From contig NZ_LGHM01000121.1 of assembly GCF_001908185.1 (NCBI RefSeq), forward strand, positions 1-55,841: DNA of 55,841 nt. Direction: 5' to 3'. The notes under the pieces were generated by a model. The model was not told the DNA's origin. It was given only the letters and a program-made list of their open reading frames with translations, and ran no database searches. This stretch comes from Bradyrhizobium sp. AS23.2. GTDB lineage: Bacteria; Pseudomonadota; Alphaproteobacteria; Rhizobiales; Xanthobacteraceae. Below are positions 35,281 through 43,762 of this stretch, in pieces. The position numbers were made by a program, and so were the translations under genes. Within the stretch, counting starts at the first letter, position 1; every line of letters begins with the position of its first letter.

Positions 35281-35457
35281 ATGATTCGGGCGTCCGGCAC
35301 GGCAGGCTTTCAGGGCCGTCCCGCTACCGTCGCGTCTTCCCGGCTGACCAATGCGGTCGCGGCCTCGCTCGCCGTTGCCGCCCTGTCGCTGTGCCTGATC
35401 GTCACCCTGACGGTGCTGTCGACCAAGGCGACCATGGCGATGGGCCTGCCGGTCTGA
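35281..35457 (+). CDS. very small membrane protein
   Basis: This 58-residue protein runs from ATG 35281 to TGA 35455-35457, with GAAGGA 9 nt upstream. A polar N-terminus (MIRASGTAGFQGRPATVASS) precedes one membrane helix (AVAASLAVAALSLCLIVTLTVL) and a short tail. It is followed 73 bp later by another single-helix protein and then by the membrane PAS protein. Function unknown. Confidence 0.55.
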   Translation: MIRASGTAGFQGRPATVASSRLTNAVAASLAVAALSLCLIVTLTVLSTKATMAMGLPV

Positions 35458-35530
35458 TCCCCGTTTCATCCTGGGCCAGCCTTCACGGCGCCGCGTGACC
35501 CGCGCCGACCGGCATCGCGACAGGACGCCA

Positions 35531-35689
35531 ATGAAATCGCATGTGATAGTTGTTGCAATCACCCTGACTGCGGCCATCCTGGTCGCGGCGTCGCTGCTGA
35601 TTTTCACCGGCATGCGCAAGAGCTCGGGCACGTCGACGCTCAATGCGCCTGCGCTGCAGCAACGCGCAAGGCAGGCGCACTTGGTCTAA
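35531..35689 (+). CDS. very small membrane protein
   Basis: This 52-residue protein (MKSHVIVVAITLTAAILVAASLLIF, then a polar tail ending QARQAHLV) has a single N-terminal helix that could be an anchor or uncleaved signal. ATG 35531 has GGAC 6 nt upstream, a weak site. Same strand as its neighbours. Function unknown. Confidence 0.5.
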   Translation: MKSHVIVVAITLTAAILVAASLLIFTGMRKSSGTSTLNAPALQQRARQAHLV

Positions 35690-35818
35690 AATCATCCGAA
35701 AGCTTTGCCCGCCTTCGCAGCCTCCCCTTAAGCGTGCCGCGCGAAGCCGCATTGCGCTCGCGCAACCATAGGTCAGTCTGACGGTCTTGCCTCGTCCAGG
35801 GAGGAACGAGAAAGGCCC

Positions 35819-36631
35819 ATGCGGTTCGGATGGCGTGCGATCTGCGGTCCGGCGCTGACGGCGGCGATCGCGCTGCTGGCGATCCTGCTCGATCGCTACG
35901 TCGCTGTCCCCTCACCTGCGCCGCTGTTCGTCTGCAGCGTGGCCCTTGCCGGCGCACTGTCGGGTTTCACCTCAGCCATGACCGGCGCAGCCCTCGCGGT
36001 CATTGGCGCGGCGCTGTTCGTCCTCAACCACCGCGCTGTCCCCTTCGATCCCACAGCGGATCTGGTCCAGCTCGGGCTTCTGGCCGCGACGGTCGCGGCC
36101 ACCGCAGGCATCACCGGCCTGATGCGCCAGCGGCTGCTCGGCACATTTGCCGCCGAGCGCCGGAGCCACGCCACCGCCGCGCGGCTGTCGGCCGCGCTCG
36201 ACCAGGTCGATATCGGCATCGTGCTGCTCGATGCCGAGACGCGTGCCGAATTCATCAACCGCGCGTTCCGCGATTATTTTGCGGTGCCGGACGACGTCGC
36301 CGACGGCAAACCGCCTTTCATCGCGCTGATGTATCACGGCCGCGATACCGGCGCGTTCGAGCTGCCGGAGGACGAACTCGGCACCTTCATCGCACAGCGC
36401 ATGGAGATGGTGCGGATCGGCGATGCCACGCCGATCAACATCAACTTGCGCGGTGGCGAGGTGCTGCGCTTCGTCTGCACCGTTCTGCCCGACGGCGGGC
36501 GCATGCTGAGCTATACGCCTGTGACCTATCTCGTGCGCCATACCGATGCGGCCTCACGCGCCGACTACCACCGCTCGCTGCGCGATCCCGCGAGCCGCAA
36601 GCTGATCCGGTACCTGCGCGTCGTCGAGTGA
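35819..36631 (+). CDS. membrane protein with a PAS domain
   Basis: The 270-residue protein has an N-terminal block of about four membrane helices (residues 8-110), then a short coiled segment and a PAS-like domain (AALDQVDIGIVLLDAETRAEFINRAFRDYF ... VCTVLPDGGRMLSYTPVT). There is no kinase, cyclase or phosphodiesterase domain, so the output is unclear; it may be a truncated sensor or a partner for another kinase. The start follows GGAGGAACGAG with suitable spacing. Confidence 0.75.
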   Translation: MRFGWRAICGPALTAAIALLAILLDRYVAVPSPAPLFVCSVALAGALSGFTSAMTGAALAVIGAALFVLNHRAVPFDPTADLVQLGLLAATVAATAGITGLMRQRLLGTFAAERRSHATAARLSAALDQVDIGIVLLDAETRAEFINRAFRDYFAVPDDVADGKPPFIALMYHGRDTGAFELPEDELGTFIAQRMEMVRIGDATPININLRGGEVLRFVCTVLPDGGRMLSYTPVTYLVRHTDAASRADYHRSLRDPASRKLIRYLRVVE

Positions 36632-36728
36632 TGCGACGACACGATTGATCGGCAGCGCGATCATCACGTATGAAGGACGCTTCATCGGGCTCTCTGCCTT
36701 GCCTCCTCCGAGATCGCGGAATTCACAG

Positions 36729-37184
36729 ATGTCCCTCACCATTCGCTCCGTCACGCGGCAGGATTACGATCAGTGGCTGCCGCTATGGGACGGCTACAAT
36801 GCCTTCTACGGCCGCTCCGGCCCGACCGCTCTCGCTGGCGAGATCACGCGCGTGACGTGGCAGCGCTTCTTCGATGCCTATGAGCCGGTGCATGCACTGG
36901 TCGCCGAGAGCGACGGCCGCCTGCTCGGACTGACGCACTATCTCTTCCATCGCAGCACCACCGCCATCGAGCCGTCCTGCTATTTACAGGATCTGTTCAC
37001 GTTAGAGGCCGCGCGCGGCAAGGGCGTCGCCTCAGCGCTGATCTATGGCGTCTATGAGCGCGCGAAGCTCGCGGGATCGCCGCGCGTCTACTGGCAGACG
37101 CACGAGACCAATCTCACGGCACAGAGCCTGTACGACAAGGTTGCCGAGCGCTCCGGCTTCATCGTCTATCGCAAGATCTTCTGA
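36729..37184 (+). CDS. GNAT family N-acetyltransferase
   Basis: The 151-residue protein begins MSLTIRSVTRQDYDQWLPLWDGYNAFYG and has the acetyl-CoA loop LEAARGKGVASALIYGVYE and the ending NLTAQSLYDKVAERSGFIVYRK. ATG 36729 matches the family start; the upstream frame is unlike GNAT. Probably acetylates a small amine or protein; substrate unknown. Confidence 0.88.
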   Translation: MSLTIRSVTRQDYDQWLPLWDGYNAFYGRSGPTALAGEITRVTWQRFFDAYEPVHALVAESDGRLLGLTHYLFHRSTTAIEPSCYLQDLFTLEAARGKGVASALIYGVYERAKLAGSPRVYWQTHETNLTAQSLYDKVAERSGFIVYRKIF

Positions 37185-37300
37185 TCTTCGCAGCCTCGGG
37201 GCCCTGTGGATAACGCGCCTGTCACCTGCGCGTAACACTCAGGGGCTAGGATACGCCCTGCGTCTGATCAGGCCCCCGTCACCGATCAAGCGCCCCAAAG

Positions 37301-37345
37301 CGGTCCCCGTCAGTCGCCGCGTCTGACAGGGGCCGCATTTTTTTT
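37301..37345 (+). terminator. strong intrinsic terminator, possibly of a small RNA
   Basis: The stem cggtccccgtcag/ctgacaggggccg (two wobble pairs) has a 9-nt loop and is followed by ca and eight T. It ends 160 bp after the GNAT gene. The 110 bp before it (from tgtggataacg at about 37205) hold no gene, so it may end either the GNAT mRNA or a short untranslated RNA. Confidence 0.7.
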
Positions 37346-37444
37346 ACCCGCAATTGTCAGCATGGCGGCAACGCAGGCAGCGGCTTGCCGGTAGCGCGTA
37401 CCGCGGTCACAATGCCGCGCTGCTCATCTCTGACAGGATCTCCC

Positions 37445-38386
37445 ATGGAAATTCGTAATCTCGGCGCCTCCGGCCTTCGCGTATCTGCGGTCGGACTCGG
37501 CTGCAACAATTTCGGCCAGCGCACGGATCTGGAGACCTCGCGCAAGGTGATCCATCGCGCGCTCGATCTCGGCATCACGCTGTTCGACACCGCCGACATC
37601 TATTCGAACATGGGCGGCTCGGAAAATGTGCTCGGCGCCGTGCTGGGCGATCGCCGCAAGGACATCGTGCTGGCGACGAAATACTCCAAGCCGATGGCGG
37701 AGGACGGAACCAAGCAGGGCGCCTCGCGCCGCTATATCATGGAGGCGGTGGAAGCGAGCCTGAAGCGGCTGAAGACCGATTACATCGATCTCTACCAGCA
37801 GCACGACTATGACCCGCTGACGCCGATCGAGGAGAGCTTGCGCGCGCTCGACGATCTCGTCCGGCAGGGCAAGGTGCGCTACATCGGCAACTCGAACTTT
37901 CCGGCTTGGCGGGTCGCCGAGGCGGAATATGTCGCACGCGCGATGAATGTCAGCCGCTTCGTCTCCTGCCAGGACGAATATTCCCTCGTCGTGCGCGACA
38001 TCGAGAAGGACTTGCTGCCGGCCGCGCAGGAATACAAGCTCGGATTATTGCCGTTCTTCCCGCTCGCCAGCGGACTTCTGACCGGCAAATACCGGAAGGG
38101 CGAGGCGGCGCCTGATGACACCCGTTTCGGCAAGGTGCAGCGGCTGCGCGACCGTTACGTCACGCCGCGCAACGAGGACATCGTCGAGAAGCTCACGGCC
38201 TTCGCGAAGGCGCGTGGCCATTCGATGCTCGAGCTTGCCTTCTCCTGGCTCGCCGCGCGCCCGCAGGTGTCGAGCGTGATCGCCGGCGCGACCCGCGTCG
38301 AGCAGATCGAGGAGAACGTCAAGGCGATCGCCTGGAAGCTCAGCGCCGAGGAGATGGCGGAGATCGACAAGATCACCAAGGGCTGA
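37445..38386 (+). CDS. aldo/keto reductase
   Basis: The 313-residue TIM-barrel oxidoreductase has the catalytic tetrad visible: D48 and Y53 (FDTADIYS), K79 (ATKYSK) and H120 (LYQQHDYD). The NADPH-binding end is present (SSVIAGATRVEQIEENV). Such enzymes reduce aldehydes and ketones in the cytoplasm. ATG 37445 gives the family start (MEIRNLGASGLRVSAVGLG). Confidence 0.92.
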   Translation: MEIRNLGASGLRVSAVGLGCNNFGQRTDLETSRKVIHRALDLGITLFDTADIYSNMGGSENVLGAVLGDRRKDIVLATKYSKPMAEDGTKQGASRRYIMEAVEASLKRLKTDYIDLYQQHDYDPLTPIEESLRALDDLVRQGKVRYIGNSNFPAWRVAEAEYVARAMNVSRFVSCQDEYSLVVRDIEKDLLPAAQEYKLGLLPFFPLASGLLTGKYRKGEAAPDDTRFGKVQRLRDRYVTPRNEDIVEKLTAFAKARGHSMLELAFSWLAARPQVSSVIAGATRVEQIEENVKAIAWKLSAEEMAEIDKITKG

Positions 38387-38402
38387 TGTTTGCGGCGCGG
38401 CG

Positions 38403-38726
38403 CTACTTCGCGCCGCGTCCCACCGTCTGCATCACCTCGAAGCCTTCGAACTGGGGATGGCCGAGATAGAGCGGCTTGTTATCGCCCGCCCGATTATGCG
38501 CCGCGCGAAACGCTTCCGACTTGGTCCAGGCCTCGAACGCGGCGTGGTTCGCCCACACGGTGTGCGAGGCGTACAGCGTATGATCCTCGAGCTCGGGTCC
38601 CCTGAGCAGATGGAATTCGACGAAGCCCGGCACCTTGTCGAGATGCGTGTCTCGGGTGAGCCAGACCTGCTCGAAGGTAGCTTCAGAGCCCTTGGCGACG
38701 CGGAAGCGGTTCATGGCGATGTACAT
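38403..38726 (-). CDS. IsdG/HmuQ-like heme-degrading monooxygenase
   Basis: The 107-residue antibiotic-biosynthesis-monooxygenase fold protein begins MYIAMNRFRVAKGSE. The IsdG triad is in register: N6, W67 (FEAWTKS) and H77 (RAAHNRA), together with DHTLYASHTVW. IsdG-type enzymes open heme to release iron, and the rhizobial members are HmuQ and HmuD. No heme-uptake genes are adjacent, so it is an orphan and may instead be a related quinol monooxygenase. Confidence 0.75.
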   Translation of the reverse strand: MYIAMNRFRVAKGSEATFEQVWLTRDTHLDKVPGFVEFHLLRGPELEDHTLYASHTVWANHAAFEAWTKSEAFRAAHNRAGDNKPLYLGHPQFEGFEVMQTVGRGAK

Positions 38727-38760
38727 GCGGATGGTCTCCTACAGTTCGGCTCATCATGTC

Positions 38761-38856
38761 GTCATTCCGGGATGCGCCGCAAGGCGCAGGCCCGGAATCC
38801 ATGTTTCCGCGGATAGATGGATTCCGGGCTCGCGCTGGCGCGCGCCCCGGAATGAC
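38761..38856. repeat. dispersed palindromic repeat (family A)
   Basis: It opens gtcattccggg and closes ccccggaatgac, with inner cccggaatccatg/atggattccggg. It sits in the gap between the monooxygenase and the DUF1501 gene. Confidence 0.85.
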
Positions 38857-38859
38857 GGT

Positions 38860-40077
38860 CTAGACAACCAATCCCTTCATCGGGCGTGCGGCGGCGCTGT
38901 CGGGGAAGACCGTCTCGGCCAGCACGCGATCGGACAGGCCGAACTGGCCCTGCAGCACGCCCTTGATCACCGAGCGCAGATCGGTGGTGGGCTTGAGGTC
39001 GCGGGCCTCATAGAGGTTGGCGAGCTTCAGGCCCGGCCAGTCGGAGATGACGCGGCCGCCTTTCACGGCGCCTCCCGCGAGCAGCGCGATGGTGCCGGTG
39101 CCGTGGTCGGTGCCGTCGGTTCCGTTGATGCGCGCGGTGCGGCCGAACTCGGTGGCGACGACGACGACGGTGTCGCGCCAGCGACCGCCGAGGCCGCTTT
39201 CGAATTCGGCGAGCGCGCCGTCGAGCCCGCCGAGCAGGAACGCCAGACGCCCGACCGGACCGCCTTCATTGGCATGGGTGTCCCAGCCGTCGAAAGCGAG
39301 CGCCGCGATGCGCGGACCATCATCGGCCGCCATCAGTTTTGCCGCGCCGCGCGCGACCTGGCGCATCTGCGCGACGGCATTGCCGCCCTTCGGCTTCATG
39401 TCGTCGCCGCTCGCGACCTTCTCGAGCTGGAGGCCTTGCGACAATGCCGAGGCCAGCGCGGGATCACGGTGACGGTAGAGATCGACGAGACGCATCGCGG
39501 TGTCATCGTCGGCCTGCGGCAGTGCGACCGGCGCCCAGCCGACGGTCGGCGCATTTCCGCGCAGCACCAGCGGCGTGGTCGGCCCCACCGCAAGACCGCT
39601 CGACACGCGCTCGCCGCGCGGCAGCGCTTCCAGCGCGCGGTTGAGCCAGCCGGACTGCACGCGGCCGGGACCGGCGTAGCCGCTTTCAAGCACGTCCTGG
39701 CCATCGAAATGCGAACGGTCGCGATAGGGCGTCGCGACCGCGTGGATCACCGCGGCATGCATGTCGCGATACATGCGCGCGAACTCCGGCATCGCCGGAT
39801 GCAGCGCGAAGAAGGGGTCGAGCATGATTGCGGGATGCGCACCGCTCGCCGCGAGCGCGATCGAACCATGCAGGCCGGCATAATCGGGATCACCGATCGG
39901 CGCGACGGTCGCGAGCCCGTCGAGCGCGCCGCGCAGGATCACCACGATCAGCCGCGGATCGCGCCCGTCGGCCGCACCGGCGAATTTCGGCAAATAGGCC
40001 CAGGCCGCGAAGGAGGCGCCGCCGAGCAACAGGCCGCGGCGCGAAGTGAGGAGCCGGTTCTCGACGCAATCCAACAT
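38860..40077 (-). CDS. DUF1501 exported protein
   Basis: The 405-residue protein has a twin-arginine-like leader (LTSRRGLLLGGASFAAWAYLPKFAGA) and the DUF1501 motifs LIVVILRGALDGLATVAPIGDPDYAGLH, FDGWDTHANEGG and ATEFGRTARINGTDGTDHGTG, of the alkaline-phosphatase/sulfatase-like fold. The start is one of two overlapping ATGs; 40077 has AGGAGG at 5 nt. It overlaps the end of the DUF1800 gene, so the two are translated together, as is usual for this pair. Function unknown. Confidence 0.85.
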   Translation of the reverse strand: MLDCVENRLLTSRRGLLLGGASFAAWAYLPKFAGAADGRDPRLIVVILRGALDGLATVAPIGDPDYAGLHGSIALAASGAHPAIMLDPFFALHPAMPEFARMYRDMHAAVIHAVATPYRDRSHFDGQDVLESGYAGPGRVQSGWLNRALEALPRGERVSSGLAVGPTTPLVLRGNAPTVGWAPVALPQADDDTAMRLVDLYRHRDPALASALSQGLQLEKVASGDDMKPKGGNAVAQMRQVARGAAKLMAADDGPRIAALAFDGWDTHANEGGPVGRLAFLLGGLDGALAEFESGLGGRWRDTVVVVATEFGRTARINGTDGTDHGTGTIALLAGGAVKGGRVISDWPGLKLANLYEARDLKPTTDLRSVIKGVLQGQFGLSDRVLAETVFPDSAAARPMKGLVV

Positions 40078-40079
40078 CA

Positions 40080-41639
40080 TCACCTCCTCTGCATTTCCGG
40101 CGACATCAACAGCAGCGCCAGCGCCTGCTGGCGCGACTCCGCGCGCTCGATGGTCCGCCGCGTTTCGACCGAGGCCGCATCCGCCGCCGCGAATTCCAAG
40201 AGGTCGAGCGGGTCGATGTTGTTGCCGAGCCGCGCGCCCATTTGCGCTGCGATGTCGAGCCGGAGCTTGATGCCTTCGGGCGCGGCCCAGGCCGCGCTGG
40301 TATCGGGAAAGCCATTGGGGCCGGCCGGCGACCACAGCGGCTGTCCCAGCAGGTTGAGATTGTTCAGATAGGCGCCGGGATCCTCCGGCACGCGCGCGAG
40401 CAGCCGGCCGCTTGCGACCACGAAGTCGTAAGGCGAGCGCATCTTGGTCAGCGGCGCCTTCCACGCCTCATCGGAATCGACGAGCGCAACCGCCATCGCC
40501 TTGAGGTCACCCTCGGTCTTGACGAAGACGTCGCGCAGGCGCGCGACCAATGCTTGTGGCGGATCGTCGGCAACGAAATGCCGGACGAATTTCGTGGCGA
40601 TGAACGTCGCCGTCGACGGATGGCGCGCGATGTCGGCGAGCGCAGCCTCGCCCTGCCCAAGGCCCGTCGCCTCGTAGGTCTTGCCGAGCAGCACCTGCGG
40701 CCCGGGCTGGTGCGCGTTGGTGTTGAAGACGAAGGAGCCGGGGGTGCCGAGCTGCCCTTGCCGGCCGGCAAAGGTCCAGCCCGTGATGATGCGCGCGAGC
40801 GAGGTGACGTCCTCCTGCGTGTAACCGCCGCCGACGCCGAGCGTATGCAGCTCCATGATCTCGCGCGCGAGATTCTCGTTCAGCCCGCGCTTGCGGTTCT
40901 GTCCTGCGCGCGAATCCGGTCCGAGCGATTGCTGGTTGTCGAGGAAGAACAGCATCGCCGGATGCTGCTCGACGGACCTGAGCATGTCGGCGAAGCGCCC
41001 GAGCACATGCGGCCGGATCGCCTCACGCTCGAACGCGCCGGCCCACATCCGCGCCAGCTCGCCCTTGGCCGCGGAGATGCAGAAATGGTTGGACCAGAAT
41101 ACGACCAGCCGCTCGGTGAAGCCGCACTCGACCAGGGTTGCACGCTGCAATCGCGCCAGCGCCTCGGCGCGAAAGGTTTTCTGGATGACGTTGAGCGGCT
41201 GCGGCGCAGGTTTGGCGGCAGGCGGCACGGCCATGTTCGGCTGCATGGTCTCGGACTTCGCTGCGTTGTCGGCCGGCTTCGCCTCGGCCATCTGGCCGGC
41301 GATCTCGGTCGCAACCGCGTTCAGCGACAGGTTGCGGCGCAAGGCGGGCTTCTGATCGGCCGGCGCCTGCGGCAGTGACGTTTCGGCGGGCGCGGCGGCC
41401 TTCGCGGCCTCGCGCGCCTGCTTGACCTGGTCCTGATAGGCGAACACGGCCTGCCCGAGCTGCGGCGTCGACTGCAGGCCCGGCGCTTCCAGCAGCACCC
41501 CGCTGGGCCGGGACAATTCCGCCTTCACGAAACCTCTGGGATCGGAGGCTGCGTTGATGAGATCGCCAGATGCGCCGCCGCGGGCCCCGAAGCCGAAACG
41601 GTTGAGCGCAACGAGGGCGGCATGCGAATCGCGGGCCAT
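40080..41639 (-). CDS. DUF1800 family protein
   Basis: The 519-residue protein has the DUF1800 pattern: ALVALNRFGFGARGG at the start, RLVVFWSNHFCISAAKGELARMWAGAFEREAIRPHVLGRFADML, LNENLAREIMELHTLGVGGGYTQEDV, TGWTF and KFVRHFVADDPP. It is paired with the downstream DUF1501 gene (overlap at 40080). A proline/alanine-rich insert with QKPALRRNLSLNAVATEIAG lies at about residues 80-160. Probably exported or cell-envelope; role unknown. ATG 41639 matches the family start. Confidence 0.85.
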   Translation of the reverse strand: MARDSHAALVALNRFGFGARGGASGDLINAASDPRGFVKAELSRPSGVLLEAPGLQSTPQLGQAVFAYQDQVKQAREAAKAAAPAETSLPQAPADQKPALRRNLSLNAVATEIAGQMAEAKPADNAAKSETMQPNMAVPPAAKPAPQPLNVIQKTFRAEALARLQRATLVECGFTERLVVFWSNHFCISAAKGELARMWAGAFEREAIRPHVLGRFADMLRSVEQHPAMLFFLDNQQSLGPDSRAGQNRKRGLNENLAREIMELHTLGVGGGYTQEDVTSLARIITGWTFAGRQGQLGTPGSFVFNTNAHQPGPQVLLGKTYEATGLGQGEAALADIARHPSTATFIATKFVRHFVADDPPQALVARLRDVFVKTEGDLKAMAVALVDSDEAWKAPLTKMRSPYDFVVASGRLLARVPEDPGAYLNNLNLLGQPLWSPAGPNGFPDTSAAWAAPEGIKLRLDIAAQMGARLGNNIDPLDLLEFAAADAASVETRRTIERAESRQQALALLLMSPEMQRR

Positions 41640-41753
41640 CGATTTGTCCTTCGCGCGTTGCCAACCGCTTTTCGAGTCCATGCGCGACGGGTAATATAGC
41701 GCAGCGACAGATGAACCCGGCATGAAAATGACGGCGAAGCCTTTGCGTAAATC

Positions 41754-41951
41754 ATGACAAATCCGAAAGAATTTTCATTGCCGGCATCGCGCCGCCTCGC
41801 CTGTTCCCGCTGCGGCGCCGAGTTCGGCTGCGATCTCTCGGGCACCTGCTGGTGCGCGGAGGAAACGGCACGCCTGCCGATGCCGATCAAGAGCGAGGAT
41901 TGTCTGTGCCGGGAATGCCTGCGGAAGGCGGCCGCGGAGGCATCCGCGTAG
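41754..41951 (+). CDS. cysteine-rich CWC family protein
   Basis: The 65-residue protein has nearly all its cysteines in the CWC pattern: CSRCGAEFGCDLSGTCWC, then CLCREC. This suggests metal binding, probably zinc. It is divergent from the DUF1800 gene. The TAG stop (41949-41951) lies inside a palindromic repeat. Function unknown. Confidence 0.8.
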   Translation: MTNPKEFSLPASRRLACSRCGAEFGCDLSGTCWCAEETARLPMPIKSEDCLCRECLRKAAAEASA

Positions 41952-42031
41952 CCCGGATGGAGCGCAAGCGTAATCCGGGAATCGTCCTGCGGGCGCGAAT
42001 CCCGGATTTCGCTGCGCTCCATCCGGGCTAC
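41948..42031. repeat. dispersed palindromic repeat (family D: GTAGCCCGGATGG type)
   Basis: The element gtagcccggatggagcgc ... gcgctccatccgggctac is an almost perfect long inverted repeat. It supplies the stop codon of the CWC gene, so it was inserted or conserved right at the gene end. Confidence 0.85.
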
Positions 42032-42036
42032 GAAGC

Positions 42037-42735
42037 TTAGACTGGATGCCCCGGCGATTTCCGCGCCATGCCATCGAACGCGTCGAGCAGTTTTTCCCGC
42101 CACACGTAGACCGGATCATCCGCCTCGAGCAGCTTGAACGGACTGACAGCCCGCGCCCACTGAAAACCGCCGAACACGATGTAGTCGGCGTAGTTCGGTG
42201 CACGTCCACCGAGATAGGGCTGCGTCTTGAAGGTCTGGCGCATCACCTCCAGAGACTTGCGGAAGGCAACCACGCCGGTGTCGCGGCTCGCCATGATCTC
42301 TTCCAGGCTCTTGCCGCCGAAACGGGCCTCGCGCGACTTGCGGAAATAGGCGGCGTCGACCTCAGCCAGATTCTTGGGGATGTCGGCGATGATCAGCGGA
42401 AAGATGCCGCCGACGATGGCGATGTCGCCCCAGGCGTTGAGCATGCGGGCCATGGCGCGACCGCCCTCGCCGCCGAACAGCGACGGCTGGTTTGGAAAAG
42501 TGTCCTCGAGATAATTCGCGATCGCCCAGGAATCGACGACCGGCTTGTCATCGTGCAAAAGCACCGGGACCTTCTCCGAGCCGTGCGGCGCGATCGCGCT
42601 CTTCTCGGTGAAGCGCCAGGGCAGCGTTTCCGCAGTCAGGTGCTTGTGTGCGAGCGCCATCCGCGTGCGCCAGCAATACGGGCTGAACGGGCGCGAGGCA
42701 TCGGTGCCGACGAGTTCGAAGAGTTTGAGTGACAT
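42037..42735 (-). CDS. glutathione S-transferase, beta-etherase (LigE/LigF)-like
   Basis: The 232-residue protein begins MSLKLFELVGTDASRPFSPYCWRTRMALAHK, the SPYCWR active-site region seen in LigE-like GSTs. It continues with EKVPVLLHDDKPVVDSWAIANYLEDTFP and a C-terminal domain ending in APNYADYIVFGGFQWARAVS. Relatives cleave aryl ethers of lignin or act on other aromatics with glutathione. The role here is inferred from the N-terminal motif only. Confidence 0.85.
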   Translation of the reverse strand: MSLKLFELVGTDASRPFSPYCWRTRMALAHKHLTAETLPWRFTEKSAIAPHGSEKVPVLLHDDKPVVDSWAIANYLEDTFPNQPSLFGGEGGRAMARMLNAWGDIAIVGGIFPLIIADIPKNLAEVDAAYFRKSREARFGGKSLEEIMASRDTGVVAFRKSLEVMRQTFKTQPYLGGRAPNYADYIVFGGFQWARAVSPFKLLEADDPVYVWREKLLDAFDGMARKSPGHPV

Positions 42736-42746
42736 AGTGAGGTTCC

Positions 42747-42825
42747 GTCATTGCGAGCGCAGCGAAGCAATCCAGACTATCGCCGCAGAGACATTCTGGA
42801 ATGCTTCGCTTGCGCTCGCAATGAC
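42747..42825. repeat. dispersed palindromic repeat (family C)
   Basis: It opens gtcattgcgagcgcagcgaagcaatccag and closes gaatgcttcgcttgcgctcgcaatgac. Same family as 29552-29671. It separates the two GST genes. Confidence 0.85.
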
Positions 42826-42847
42826 GATGTGGGAGCAGCAGCGTGCG

Positions 42848-43555
42848 CTACCTCACCACCGATGCCGTTTGCCCGAACAAGATCTTGCGCTCCTCGTCGG
42901 TGCGGATCGCAGGCTTGCCGAAGTTCGGGTTGACCTCTTTCGCCAGCGCATAGGCACGTTCGGTGGCGGGACGGACGCGGATGGCTTCGAGCCAGCGCTT
43001 CAGATGCGGGAAATCGTCGATGTTCTGGCCCTGGTTCGCATAACCGACCACCCAGGGATAGGAGGCCATGTCCGCGATCGAGTAGTCGCCGGCGACGAAT
43101 TCACGATCGGCGAGGCGCTTGTTCAGCACGCCGTAAAGCCGGTTGGTCTCGTTGACATAGCGGTCGATCGCGTAAGGAATCTTCTCCTGCGCGTAGTTGC
43201 GGAAGTGGTGGTTCTGGCCGGCCATCGGGCCGAGACCACCCATCTGCCAGAACGTCCACTGGATGACGTCGTAATGCGCGTAGAGATCGGTCGGGAGAAA
43301 CTGGCCGGTTTTCTCGGCGAGATAGAGCAGGATGGCGCCGGATTCGAAGATCGACAGCGGCTTGGTGCCGCCCTTCGGCGCGTGGTCGACGATCGCGGGA
43401 ATGCGGTTGTTCGGCGCGACGGCCAAGAACTCCGGCTTGAATTGCTCGCCCTTGCCAATGTTGACCGGGATGACCTTGTATTTGAGCCCGGTCTCCTCAA
43501 GGAACATCGTGACTTTGTGGCCGTTCGGCGTGGTCCAGTAATGCAGGTCGATCAT
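42848..43555 (-). CDS. glutathione S-transferase, YfcG/Nu-class-like
   Basis: The 235-residue protein has the YfcG pattern: MIDLHYWTTPNGHKVTMFLEE, PEFLAVAPNNRIPAIVDH, IFESGAILLYLAEKTG and YSIADMASYPWVV. YfcG-type enzymes show disulfide-bond reductase activity with glutathione. It is not in an operon with the GST at 42037, as a repeat lies between them. Confidence 0.88.
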   Translation of the reverse strand: MIDLHYWTTPNGHKVTMFLEETGLKYKVIPVNIGKGEQFKPEFLAVAPNNRIPAIVDHAPKGGTKPLSIFESGAILLYLAEKTGQFLPTDLYAHYDVIQWTFWQMGGLGPMAGQNHHFRNYAQEKIPYAIDRYVNETNRLYGVLNKRLADREFVAGDYSIADMASYPWVVGYANQGQNIDDFPHLKRWLEAIRVRPATERAYALAKEVNPNFGKPAIRTDEERKILFGQTASVVR

Positions 43556-43762
43556 GGCTGTGTTTTCCGGCTTCTGGCGGCTGCGAGAAGATGCAGCTGC
43601 ATGAAGATTGCGCCATTCGGTGCGCCTGTCAATCGGACCGGCCTCACGCCGCGGTGATCTGAAATTCCCCGCAGCATCCGCCTCGCGCGTTGTGCCTGTT
43701 GCACATCGGACCTAAGCTCACGCCATTTTCGAGAAACTATAGATATCGGGGAGGAGTTTGTG

